In this document: positions 17,294 to 26,152 of the stretch, one piece after another
Layout: every line of letters starts with the position of its first letter
Position numbering within the stretch: position 1 is the stretch's first letter
Assembly (NCBI RefSeq): GCF_004519405.1
Contig: NZ_SGWI01000010.1
Span: forward strand, 62,001-126,000
Direction of reading: 5' to 3'
Length of the DNA: 64,000 nt
DNA from: Pseudomonas sp. BCA17
Lineage (GTDB): Bacteria; Pseudomonadota; Gammaproteobacteria; Pseudomonadales; Pseudomonadaceae
Translations under genes and position numbers: made by a program
The notes under the pieces: generated by a model
Seen by the model: the letters and a program-made list of their open reading frames with translations, nothing else
Databases searched by the model: none
Told to the model about the DNA's origin: nothing

Positions 17294-17854
17294 ATGAATA
17301 TCCCTAATCTGATCACCGTTCTACGCGTCCTGCTTATTCCGATTTTTATTTTGCTGTTCTATTTACCTTACGAATGGAGCTATGCGGCCTCCAGTTCGGT
17401 GTTTGCTTTTGCTGCCGCCACCGACTGGCTCGATGGTTACCTGGCCCGCCGCCTGGAGCAGAGCACGCCGTTTGGCGCGTTCCTCGACCCTGTGGCAGAC
17501 AAGCTGATGGTCGCTGTCGCCCTGGTCCTGCTGGTGCAGGAGCACGGCAACCTGTGGCTGACCTTGCCGGCCGCGGTGATCATCGGCCGCGAGATCGTCG
17601 TCTCGGCCCTGCGCGAATGGATGGCCGAAATCGGCGCCCGTGCCCACGTCGCCGTGTCGAACATGGGGAAATGGAAAACCGCTGCGCAAATGCTCGCCCT
17701 GGTGATCCTGCTGGCCAACCCTTCGGACTTTTCGTTCTGGGTGTTCATTGGCTACGCTTTGCTGCTGATTGCGGCCGGCCTGACCCTGTGGTCCATGCTC
17801 CAATACCTGCGTGCTGCCTGGCCTCATCTGCGCACCACCGTTGAAAAGAAATAA
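17294..17854 (+). CDS. pgsA: CDP-diacylglycerol--glycerol-3-phosphate 3-phosphatidyltransferase
   Basis: 186 residues with several membrane helices and the CDP-alcohol phosphotransferase signature DWLDGYLARR followed by GAFLDPVADK. It makes phosphatidylglycerol phosphate in the inner membrane. The start at ATG 17294 gives the usual N-terminus MNIPNLITVLRVLLIP; an in-frame GTG six bases upstream is not needed. Confidence 0.97.
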   Translation: MNIPNLITVLRVLLIPIFILLFYLPYEWSYAASSSVFAFAAATDWLDGYLARRLEQSTPFGAFLDPVADKLMVAVALVLLVQEHGNLWLTLPAAVIIGREIVVSALREWMAEIGARAHVAVSNMGKWKTAAQMLALVILLANPSDFSFWVFIGYALLLIAAGLTLWSMLQYLRAAWPHLRTTVEKK

Positions 17855-17914
17855 AACTTTTTTGAATCAAGAGGTTGACGGGTTCTGATAAATCTATAGA
17901 ATGCGCAACACCAA

Positions 17915-17990
<76 letters not shown>

Positions 17991-18030
17991 ATTATTTTTC
18001 TATAGACTTCCATTGGAGTATGTAGAAATC

Positions 18031-18057
18031 AAAAAAAGAGGCTTCGGCCTCTTTTTT
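18031..18057 (+). terminator. Intrinsic terminator after tRNA-Gly
   Basis: AAAAAAGAGGC-ttcg-GCCTCTTTTTT is a strong stem with a stable tetraloop and a T-run, and it works in both directions. A close copy lies at 42494-42519 after the second attachment repeat. Confidence 0.9.
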
Positions 18058-18215
18058 AGTTCCATTAAAGTCTACTCTGATACATCGATAGCCACGATTT
18101 TTTAGTACATTTTTTAGTACATCAATTCGACGCTTGGTAAATCAGTTTTTAGAGATGCTTGGCACTCTGAAAACCGTACAACATTCCTTCATTCGCATGA
18201 AATGGAGTTAGTACA

Positions 18216-18440
18216 ATGGTCCTTACCAACACGGCGGTCCGACACGCCAAACCTCGCACCAAAAACTACACCCTTCCTGACTTTGATGGGCTCGCGCTTT
18301 TCGTGCTTCCGTTATTCTTGGGCGGGCGGGCAACGTCGGATTTCGCTCGGTACCTATCCTGAGACAGCCTACGAGATGCTGGCGCTCTGCGTGATGTTGC
18401 CAGGCGGTCGTTGATTGCTCGAGAGCACGATGTTAATACC
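18216..18440 (+). pseudogene. P4-type tyrosine integrase, N-terminal remnant (frameshifted)
   Basis: From ATG 18216 the frame reads MVLTNTAVRHAKPRTKNYTLPDFDGLALF, the start of the integrase arm-binding domain. A deletion of about 27-29 bases relative to the copy at 42678 then shifts the frame, and the homology resumes as RYSWAGGQRRISLGTYPE in another frame to about 18410. The catalytic domain is missing. The next residues (AREHDVNTGMVLRWQQHYQD) recall the DNA-binding part of IS66-type accessory transposases, but this is too short to name. Confidence 0.8.
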
Positions 18441-18583
18441 GGTATGGTTTTGCGCTGGCAACAGCATTACCAAGACAGGGCCTTTGGCCCGGTTAGTCAG
18501 GGTGCCCTGCCGATCTCCATCCAATTCCGCCTCGCCCGAGCAGGTAGACGTAGTTCTGCGCTCGGAGCGAGGGAAAGTATAGG
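18441..18583 (+). other. Non-coding junction between integrase remnant and NRPS cluster
   Basis: About 140 bp in which I see no gene. It separates the integrase remnant from the convergent end of the carrier-protein gene and probably marks a deletion junction that removed the rest of the integrase. Confidence 0.5.
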
Positions 18584-18829
18584 TTAGGCTGCCAAGTACT
18601 GTTCTGATACTGCAACCGCGCAGGTGGATGCGGTTGTAAATACAAAGATCACCATTGGGTCCACCTCTTGGTCAATAATCTGGGAGATTTGAAATCCGGC
18701 TTCCACCGCCAGTAATGAATCGCCGCCGGAGTTAAAGAAATCGTCGTCTGCGGTCAGTGATGGCACTTGAGTTACTGAGCGAAAGATTTCTAATATTTTG
18801 TCTTCCAGGATCTGGATCTCGATGGTCAT
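18584..18829 (-). CDS. Free-standing peptidyl carrier protein
   Basis: 81 residues forming one carrier domain with the phosphopantetheine site DDDFFNSGGDSLLAVE (Ser in GGDS). It starts at ATG 18829 behind AAGGAAG and is the last gene of the leftward operon (NRPS, monooxygenase, carrier). Free carriers in such clusters hold one building block for tailoring or for hand-over to the first condensation domain. Here the adjacent luciferase-like monooxygenase could act on the carrier-bound substrate, and the TubC-type docking domain of the second NRPS indicates that a donor is expected. Confidence 0.88.
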   Translation of the reverse strand: MTIEIQILEDKILEIFRSVTQVPSLTADDDFFNSGGDSLLAVEAGFQISQIIDQEVDPMVIFVFTTASTCAVAVSEQYLAA

Positions 18830-18863
18830 AACCACTTCCTTTGGTTGGTATCACGAAGTTTCG

Positions 18864-19913
18864 TTACAAATGGTCCATGTGGGCAACGGGTTGCTCTAAC
18901 TCGGACATGTACTTTCGCAAGATGCTCAGTTGGTCAAGGCCTTCCATGACGCTTTCGTGCTTGAGGCCGAAGTCGATAAGACAGGCAATTTCATCAACAC
19001 CCGCCGAATGGCAAAGATCAACCACTTGTCTTGCATAGTTCAAATCACCGATCAGTCCCGCCTCACATAAGTATCGCTGCGCGCTGTCCTTTATTTGAGC
19101 ACGCACCGTTTCATGGGTTTCAGGGGCCACCCGTTGGCTGGTGCCTGCCCGATAGGGCGTCAAGGAGCCGATTAGGTAGTCTTCCAGCGCAGTTTGAGCG
19201 TCCCGCAGCGCCTGTTCACGGCTAGGTGCCAGGTAGGTATGAAGCATCAAAGTGACGTGTCCACGCCAGGCACTGCCGGTTTGCGCCAGTGCCGTACGAT
19301 AGGCGCTGATTTTTTCCGCCAACTCGGGAATGTCCTGCTTGACCAGATGGGTCAAGACACTTGCTTGGGCGCGACCGGCTTCTTCAAAGGTGTCCAGAGT
19401 GCCCGACGACGAGATCCACAGTTGGAGAGGTGCGACAGGAGGAGGGAAGGTCGCGACCTTCGAAGCCCCCTCCCCAAAGGGCTGGCCCGACCATAGGTTT
19501 CTGAGCGTCTGCACGGTTTCAAATGTTGAATCGCGTCTGTGTTCATAAGCCCCGGGAGCCAGCACGAAGTCGCGAGGATTCCAGCCGGAAGCCAGCGAAA
19601 TACCCACTCTGCCGTTCGACAGATTGTCGACGACGGACCATTCCTCGACCAAGCGCAAGGGGTGATGCAAAGGCACGACGACACTACCGGCGCGGATATG
19701 TACCCGCTCAGTCACCATGGCTACCGCCGCACCGAGTACCGCCGGGTTCGGGTAAAGCCCCCCCACGGGGTGAAAGTGCCGTTCTGGTATCCACACGGCG
19801 GCGAAGCCATGGGCGTCAGCGTAGCGAGCTCCATCCAGTAACAATTGATAGGTATTGCCGGTGGATTTTTTTCCGGTTGCCGCATCCGCAAAGTAAAACA
19901 GGCTGAGTTGCAT
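18864..19913 (-). CDS. Luciferase-like FMN monooxygenase, MupA/Atu3640 type
   Basis: 349 residues of the bacterial luciferase-like superfamily. The N-terminus LSLFYFADAA is followed by GFAAVWIPERHFHPVGGLYPNPAVLGAA, GSVVVPLHHPLRLVEEWSVVDNLS, RVGISLASGW and the C-terminal GVDEIACLIDFG. This pattern is that of the group found with NRPS and PKS genes, which use reduced FMN and O2 to hydroxylate carrier-bound intermediates. Thirty-four bases separate it from the carrier gene. A flavin reductase is not encoded nearby and would come from the cell. Confidence 0.87.
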   Translation of the reverse strand: MQLSLFYFADAATGKKSTGNTYQLLLDGARYADAHGFAAVWIPERHFHPVGGLYPNPAVLGAAVAMVTERVHIRAGSVVVPLHHPLRLVEEWSVVDNLSNGRVGISLASGWNPRDFVLAPGAYEHRRDSTFETVQTLRNLWSGQPFGEGASKVATFPPPVAPLQLWISSSGTLDTFEEAGRAQASVLTHLVKQDIPELAEKISAYRTALAQTGSAWRGHVTLMLHTYLAPSREQALRDAQTALEDYLIGSLTPYRAGTSQRVAPETHETVRAQIKDSAQRYLCEAGLIGDLNYARQVVDLCHSAGVDEIACLIDFGLKHESVMEGLDQLSILRKYMSELEQPVAHMDHL

Positions 19914-19989
19914 GTTCAGGTCATCCTTAACGTGTTATGAGCAGCGAAATTTCAACGGGATTGCCCAGCGTTCGAGTGGTCGGTGAACG

Positions 19990-22900
19990 TCAACGAGCAC
20001 CGCCTGCGGGCGGGAAAAATCCCTGCTCCACCCCATGGGCCACGAAGTCTGCAATCCATGATTTCGTCGGCTTGAAGTACTGGAAGCCCAATTTTTCGAG
20101 CCAGGCGTCAGTCACGGCATGCTTGAGCGCAACCGGGCGACCAGCGCCTCGGTAGGTCATCGGCAGAATCCGGCCGACGTCTTCAACCCGTGCCTTGTCG
20201 CGCCCCAATATCGGCAGCGTCTCCTCGAATTCCTGTGCTGATACCAGATCGATGTCGTACCCCAGCTCATTGAGGGTCTGGATGAACTCACCATAGGGCA
20301 GTGCGTTGGGGGTCTGGATATGGAATGTGCGACCTGCTGCCAGAGGCTGGCCGCCGAGCAGCAGAACCGCCTGGGCCATGGTGTCGGCCGGTATGAGTTG
20401 AATACGTCGCTCCGTCCAGTCGGCGGCAACGCCCAGGCCCATGACGGCGCGTACGTAGCGGCTGAAAAAGTGTGCATCGATATTTCGCTGGAATTTGCCG
20501 CTCACGGAGTTAGGTGAAACCGTGCCCACTCTGAAGACGGTCGCGTAGTCGCCTGATTTATTGAAGTCGGCGATCAAATGCTCCGCGAAAATCTTGCTGG
20601 CCGAATAGGCTTCGGTCGGTGTTTGCCCGACTTCAAGCTGATACTCGTTGATGGACCTCGCCACGCCATCCAGGCTCCGTCCCGCCACGCCGATAGTCGA
20701 AACGTGGCACAGGTTGGGCTTGGCGAGCTGTGAGCACAGCTCGATCACGCGCTCTGTGCCATCGGTGTTGACGGCAAAGAAGTCGCGCTCCAAGCCAACA
20801 TGACGCACGTCCGCCGCCGCGTGTATCACTCTGTCGCACGTCGCTGTCAGTACCGAGCGTGCCTCGTCGCCAAGCCCCAGGTTCCTTTCTCGCAAGTCCC
20901 CCCTGATGCACCGTACTCGTCGGGAAAATACCGACGCATCGATCTCGGACTGGGAGAAGTACCAGGCATATTGACTGGCAAGCCGATCCTGGGCGGCCTG
21001 GTCATTCTGGCCACGCACCAGGCAAACAATTTCCAGCTGCGGATAGTTGCAAAGAAGCTCATGCAGAATATGGATGCCGAGCATGCCGGTGGCCCCAGTC
21101 AACAGCACTTGCCTGCAATGACGCCAGGTGTCGAGGCCAGCATCAATGCGCGTGAAGTCGATTTCGGGCTCGGCGGCAGCGGGCTCCACATGGGTGATGG
21201 CTTGCGGTTGCTCGTGGTGAGATTGCACGGTGTCGATCCAGCGGGCCAGCAGCTCCACGGTTCTGTGTTCGAAGACCACCTGAGGCATCAAACTGATGCC
21301 GGCCTGCCGCAAGTGAACGGTAATGGAGATCGCCAGTAACGAGGTTCCGCCGACCTCGAAGAAGTCATCGGCGACCGACTCCACTTTATAGGCCAGTACG
21401 TCCTGCCAGATTCGTGCGATCAACAGCTCCGAAGGGCTTTTGGGTGGCCGACTGTCGGTGGTGGTGCTGAAGACCGTTGGTATTCTTTTTCTGTCTATTT
21501 TTCCGTTGGCGGTGATCGGCAAGGCGTCCAGGACGGTTATCACCGAAGGCAGCATGTAGCTGGGCAGGCGTTTGGAGAGCGCCTCCTTGATGAGGTTGGA
21601 CAGCTGAACCTTCTTCAGCCGTGCCCCCGGATTGTTACCGTCGGCCGACGGCTCTGACCGGAAGCTGCGCCCGGCAAGCGTGGCGAACAGATTGGCCGGA
21701 TGCGCCGCTGTTGACAACACCATGTCGTAGTACCCGTCCGGATGATCCGAGCAGTTGAACGAGACGGTATAGCCACACTCGGTAGCAAGTTCACGAAGCG
21801 CTTCAGGGATGACACTGTCAGGCAGCGTCGAGGGAGTATCAGTTGAGTAGAGTTCATCGCGCCGGCGCAGATCGTCAATCAGCAGGCCGTGAGGTACACC
21901 GGTGAATGCGAAAGCAGCGTTTGTCCGTAAACGTAGATGTTTGGCCAGCTTCTCAAACGTCCAGTTTCCTGCACGCCATTCCTGCCAGTTCAACGCTGGC
22001 AAGTCATCGTTGCAAGCGGCCGAGGGTCGACTGAGCGTGACGTCATATCGATACTTGTTCATCTCCGTGGCGTGCCGTCCGCGACGGGGTTCGATGCGCG
22101 GCATCAGCCCGGTTTTTTTCGCGTAGTTGTGGAAGAAGCACGGATTGACGTTCAGTTCCGGCTCATCCTGGACAGCCTTTGCAATTCTGGGCAGCAACTC
22201 ATCGTTCGTCAGTTGCGGCGCCCGAGCAGACTGTACCGAGGCGTGGAACATTTCCAACAGGCAGTAATTCCGGACATCTCCCAGGTAGATCACGCCGTCT
22301 GGGGCGAGCCGGCTGAGCAAGGCGTCCAGCACCTCGGTCAAATAGGCCATGTCGGGAAAGTACTGGCTTACCGAGTTGACCACGATGACATCGAACAGGG
22401 CCTCAAACTCAGGCAGGTTCCTGGCTTCGGCCACTGACAACTCGATGTTCGTGAGTCTGGACAGCCGGAGTTTCTGGCGCAGCTTGAGAATGACCGAGGT
22501 GGAGAAATCTGCGCCAACATAGCGCGCGCAGTGCGGTGCGAGTTCTTGAGCGAGCAATCCCGTGCCGACCCCGATTTCAAGAACATTGGGTGGCGTTGAG
22601 CGCTGCTCTGGAAGATAACGCAGGATGTTCTCAACTGTTCCGTCCAACCATTCGTCCATGACTGATGGCGCAATGGGTTGCTGATCGTAGCTGGAGTTCC
22701 AGCCGGTAAAGTCCCTCTTTCCGGACGCAGAAATTTCGTGGGTCTGGTCGAAGAGGGTGCGCCAATGCGCGACAACATCGGCGTCGAACGCATTCCGGTC
22801 CTGTTCGAGAGGTGCATCCTGTGCTGTCACACAGGCCACGAGCCGGCAATTGCTCCCGGGATCGCCGACTGCCAGCACCACGGCATTGTGAACGCCGGGC

Positions 22901-25620
22901 AGGCTGGTCAGCACTGCCTCGATTTCGCCTGGCTCAATGCGAAACCCGCGGACTTTCACCTGGCTGTCCAGGCGCCCGCGGAACTCGAAGGTTCGTTGCG
23001 CCCTGTTCCAGCGGCCCCGATCACCGCTGCGGTAATACTTGCGTCCACTCAACTCGATGAAGCTGGCGCGGGTTTCTGCCTCACGATTGATGTAGCCGGT
23101 GGCCACGCCTCGACCGCCAATCCAGATTTCGCCGGTTACGTCATCGGGCAGCACATTGCCGTGCTCATCTGCGATGACGACTTCAACGCCGTCCAGCGGT
23201 TGCCCTATCGGATAACCGGTGACCGGGCGTTGTTTGTCGTACAGATACAACGTGGAAAAAATGGTCGCTTCGGTGGGGCCATACGCGACGAAGACCCTGG
23301 CCTTGGGGAAGGCGTGGGACAAGGTGGCCAGCAGGTCGGCAGGTACGATGTCGCCACCGGTGATCACCACTCGAAGCGATTCATGACTGTGTGAGGCGGA
23401 TTGCGACATGGACGTCAGCAGGTTTTCCATCAGTCCGGGAACGGCCTGAAAGATCGTCGCGGTCTTCAGCAGCTCGTCAATCGCCTGCAGCGAGAAGATT
23501 TCCTCCTGGGTCACAATTCGGCTCTGTCCGCCGGCCAGCATGGCGATAAACAGCTCGAAGTAGAAGACATCAAAGGTGCTTGCCGCGAGTACCAGCCCGA
23601 CATCCGAAGGCGAGCATTCATGCAGCAACTGACAGGCGCGCATCGTATTGACGATATTGCCGTGGGAAACTATGACGCCTTTTGGCCTGCCGGTCGTACC
23701 GGAGGTATAAAGGATGTAGCAAGGCGATTCGGGCACAACCGCCGCGTCAATCGCGCGCAGTTGTTCTGGCGTCGGCTGGTCGTGGGCTTTACCGATGACG
23801 ATACTGGGGATCGTATCGCAGCCTTTGTCTACGCAAGACACAATGATCGCCCGGGCATTGGAGTCCGAGGTAATAAAGGCACGTCGATCGTCGGGATCCG
23901 CCGGATTGATCGGGACAAATGCCGCACCCGCTCGCAGGACGGCCAGTGTGGCTACAGCAATATCGACGCTGCGCTCGACACATATTGCGACGGTGTCGCT
24001 CTGGCGCACGCCACTTTGCAGTAACTGCACGGCCAGCGCGGCTGACTGGCGGCTGAGTTGGTCAAAGGTCAATAGGCCGTGCTTGTCCGAGACCGCACCG
24101 GCGTTCGGTGAGATTTGCGCCGCGTCAAGAAACAATCCATGCAGCCCGCAGTCTGGCCAGACCTGCTCGTCTGGCGTGCCGTTCGTGGAGGACAGCTTGT
24201 GGAAGAGGGGGAGTTGGGAGATGTCCTGTTGCGGTGTCTGCACGATGCAATTGAGCAAGCATTCGTAATGGCTGGCCATTTCCCGGATCACCTGCTCGTC
24301 GAACAGGTCCAGCGCATAGTTGATCCGCAGGCGCGCGTCTGTCGGGCGCCGCCACAACGTCCATTCCAGGTCGACCCGGGCAACGTCCAGATCGACCTTC
24401 AGGAGCTCGGTTCGCGTACCTTGCAACTCAATTTTTCCGGCCTCGACGTTCTGCAGAGTGAAAAGCACCTGAAACAACGGGTTATGACTGAGCGAACGCT
24501 CCGGGTTCAGGTCTTCCACCACCTGTTCGAATGGCGTTCGTTGATGCTCCAGCGCGAGCAACGTCGTGTCTCTGAATGCCTTGAGGACGGTAGTGAAGCT
24601 GGCCTGTGGAAGAATGCGGGTGCGCAGCACGACCGTATTCACGAATAACCCTAGGACATTCTCCAGCTCCTCGACCGGTCGGTTGGCGACAGGGGTGCCG
24701 AAGACAATGTCAGTCTGGCCTGAATACCGATGCAACAGCACCTTAAGTGCGGCGCCCAGGACCATGTAGAGCGAGCTGTCATATTGCTTGGCCAAGGCTT
24801 CCAGTGATTGCACCAACTCCTGTGGAAGTGTCAGGTCAATATGATTGCCCCGGAAGTTGGCGATGGCCGGCCGGGGGGTTGCCATTGGCAATTCAATTTG
24901 TGCGAGGTCGTGGAGCTGGGTCTTCCAGAATTGCCGGCTGCGGATACCCGCTTCGCTGGCAAGCCAGGCTTTTTCGGCCGCGACGAAGGTACTGAAATCG
25001 ATATTGCCGGTGGCAGGTAACGCTTGCGAGGCAAGTGCGGCGGCATAAAAGCGTTGCAGGTCTTCATGCAGGATACCCAGCGACCAGCCATCGGCGACGA
25101 TGTGGTGAATCACCAGGGCCATCAGGCAGGATTCATCGTCAGTGCGGATGACAACGGCCTTGAGCAGGGGGGCGCGGCTCAGGTCAAATGGCTGCCAGAT
25201 AAAACTATCCAAGCATTGCTCTGCCGATTCGGGATTGTCGATGACGGACACGTCAGCGTCGACGGCGTCATGGACTACCGACTCAGGCTGGCCGTTGTCA
25301 TTGGCCTGGAAAGAAGTGCGCAAGCTGGGGTGCCTGTTGATCAACGCTTGAAATGCCTGGCGTAATGCATCCAAGTTAACGTGGCCATGCAATTTGGCGA
25401 TGCTGAAAATATTGTAGGCCGCACTGTTCGGATCCATCAGGTGCAGGAACCACATGCGTTTCTGGCCGTAAGACAGGGCGGATGTATCAATATCGAGTTG
25501 CGTGTGCGGCTCAGATGTTTTCTGTGCGCTCTTTATATGCTGGGCGAGAATTCTCTCGGCCGCTGATCTTTGGTCTTTATGTGCATTAGCCTTAGAACAA
25601 AAATCCATTCGATATACCAT
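19990..25620 (-). CDS. NRPS module C-A-MT-T-R with reductive release
   Basis: 1,876 residues. C domain about 45-470 with intact HHIVADG at 172-178. A domain from about 480, with YILYTSGTTGRPKG near 637. A methyltransferase (about 960-1290, VLEIGVGTGLLAQ) is inserted between the A8 and A10 motifs, the usual place for N-methylation. T domain with VGGTSL near 1425. C-terminal thioester reductase (TGATGMLG near 1509, YSASKIFAEH), which releases an aldehyde or alcohol. My reading of the specificity residues is about DVFQIGAIFK, position by position close to hydroxyphenylglycine-type codes such as DIFHLGLLCK, in agreement with the HmaS-HMO-HpgT genes; a glycine-type code is the alternative. This is presumably the last module, because only it carries a release domain. 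The start codon is not certain (ATG 25620 or 25608). Confidence 0.9.
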   Translation of the reverse strand: MVYRMDFCSKANAHKDQRSAAERILAQHIKSAQKTSEPHTQLDIDTSALSYGQKRMWFLHLMDPNSAAYNIFSIAKLHGHVNLDALRQAFQALINRHPSLRTSFQANDNGQPESVVHDAVDADVSVIDNPESAEQCLDSFIWQPFDLSRAPLLKAVVIRTDDESCLMALVIHHIVADGWSLGILHEDLQRFYAAALASQALPATGNIDFSTFVAAEKAWLASEAGIRSRQFWKTQLHDLAQIELPMATPRPAIANFRGNHIDLTLPQELVQSLEALAKQYDSSLYMVLGAALKVLLHRYSGQTDIVFGTPVANRPVEELENVLGLFVNTVVLRTRILPQASFTTVLKAFRDTTLLALEHQRTPFEQVVEDLNPERSLSHNPLFQVLFTLQNVEAGKIELQGTRTELLKVDLDVARVDLEWTLWRRPTDARLRINYALDLFDEQVIREMASHYECLLNCIVQTPQQDISQLPLFHKLSSTNGTPDEQVWPDCGLHGLFLDAAQISPNAGAVSDKHGLLTFDQLSRQSAALAVQLLQSGVRQSDTVAICVERSVDIAVATLAVLRAGAAFVPINPADPDDRRAFITSDSNARAIIVSCVDKGCDTIPSIVIGKAHDQPTPEQLRAIDAAVVPESPCYILYTSGTTGRPKGVIVSHGNIVNTMRACQLLHECSPSDVGLVLAASTFDVFYFELFIAMLAGGQSRIVTQEEIFSLQAIDELLKTATIFQAVPGLMENLLTSMSQSASHSHESLRVVITGGDIVPADLLATLSHAFPKARVFVAYGPTEATIFSTLYLYDKQRPVTGYPIGQPLDGVEVVIADEHGNVLPDDVTGEIWIGGRGVATGYINREAETRASFIELSGRKYYRSGDRGRWNRAQRTFEFRGRLDSQVKVRGFRIEPGEIEAVLTSLPGVHNAVVLAVGDPGSNCRLVACVTAQDAPLEQDRNAFDADVVAHWRTLFDQTHEISASGKRDFTGWNSSYDQQPIAPSVMDEWLDGTVENILRYLPEQRSTPPNVLEIGVGTGLLAQELAPHCARYVGADFSTSVILKLRQKLRLSRLTNIELSVAEARNLPEFEALFDVIVVNSVSQYFPDMAYLTEVLDALLSRLAPDGVIYLGDVRNYCLLEMFHASVQSARAPQLTNDELLPRIAKAVQDEPELNVNPCFFHNYAKKTGLMPRIEPRRGRHATEMNKYRYDVTLSRPSAACNDDLPALNWQEWRAGNWTFEKLAKHLRLRTNAAFAFTGVPHGLLIDDLRRRDELYSTDTPSTLPDSVIPEALRELATECGYTVSFNCSDHPDGYYDMVLSTAAHPANLFATLAGRSFRSEPSADGNNPGARLKKVQLSNLIKEALSKRLPSYMLPSVITVLDALPITANGKIDRKRIPTVFSTTTDSRPPKSPSELLIARIWQDVLAYKVESVADDFFEVGGTSLLAISITVHLRQAGISLMPQVVFEHRTVELLARWIDTVQSHHEQPQAITHVEPAAAEPEIDFTRIDAGLDTWRHCRQVLLTGATGMLGIHILHELLCNYPQLEIVCLVRGQNDQAAQDRLASQYAWYFSQSEIDASVFSRRVRCIRGDLRERNLGLGDEARSVLTATCDRVIHAAADVRHVGLERDFFAVNTDGTERVIELCSQLAKPNLCHVSTIGVAGRSLDGVARSINEYQLEVGQTPTEAYSASKIFAEHLIADFNKSGDYATVFRVGTVSPNSVSGKFQRNIDAHFFSRYVRAVMGLGVAADWTERRIQLIPADTMAQAVLLLGGQPLAAGRTFHIQTPNALPYGEFIQTLNELGYDIDLVSAQEFEETLPILGRDKARVEDVGRILPMTYRGAGRPVALKHAVTDAWLEKLGFQYFKPTKSWIADFVAHGVEQGFFPPAGGAR

Positions 25621-26152
25621 CCATAGTCGAGTAGCTCCTGCGAATTACCATAGAATCTCATTTGCGCTAGGGTCAAGCGCAAAAAATCAATTTCATCAGC
25701 CGAGCCGGTAGTGGCGTATCGCCAAGGCTCACCGCAAGCCCCATATTACTTAGCGTTGCGGCTGTAGCAGAGCATAAAAAATAATTGAGGTTATTCGCTG
25801 ATGTTCAGGTATGGGTTTGTAATGACGTTGTAACGGTAATGGGGGCATGGCAGCAAAATCAGCGCTTGCATTATAATTTTTGTGATTGAAAACAATGGGT
25901 AAGTGCTTTGTCGGGGGAGGGTGGTGGTAGTTTTGTCGCCGATTTCAGCAGCAACCGCACAGCTTGTGTGGACGTTAAAGCGGTTGTTGCCGATCGCGAA
26001 AAAAATCTTTACGCCTCCGTTTTTCCTGTGTTACCAATAAAAAATGCTGAGGAAGCTGTTGGATTCAGCCTACAAGTAAAAGCCGACGCTTGGATGAACT
26101 AAAGTTTGCCAGCGAAATAAGGGAATATAACTCCGCCTGTTAAAGCGGAAGA
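25621..26152. promoter_or_regulatory. Divergent promoter region of the NRPS cluster
   Basis: 532 bp between the two outward-facing operons, richer in A+T than the genes. I see no convincing gene; a 64-codon frame at 25908-26102 has no ribosome site or family resemblance. TATAAT occurs at 25872-25877 on the plus strand, without a good -35 partner. Both cluster operons must start here, so cluster-specific control, if any, acts in this stretch. No cluster-encoded regulator is present. Confidence 0.5.

Noticed and set aside
18411..18540. IS66-type transposase remnant after the left integrase fragment
   Set aside because: Only about 20 residues look similar (AREHDVNTGMVLRWQQ), and the same bases still partly align with the integrase copy at 42.9 kb, so the evidence does not decide.
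25908..26102. 64-codon frame in the divergent promoter region
   Set aside because: No ribosome site, unusual composition and no resemblance to a known family. It overlaps the space needed for two promoters.
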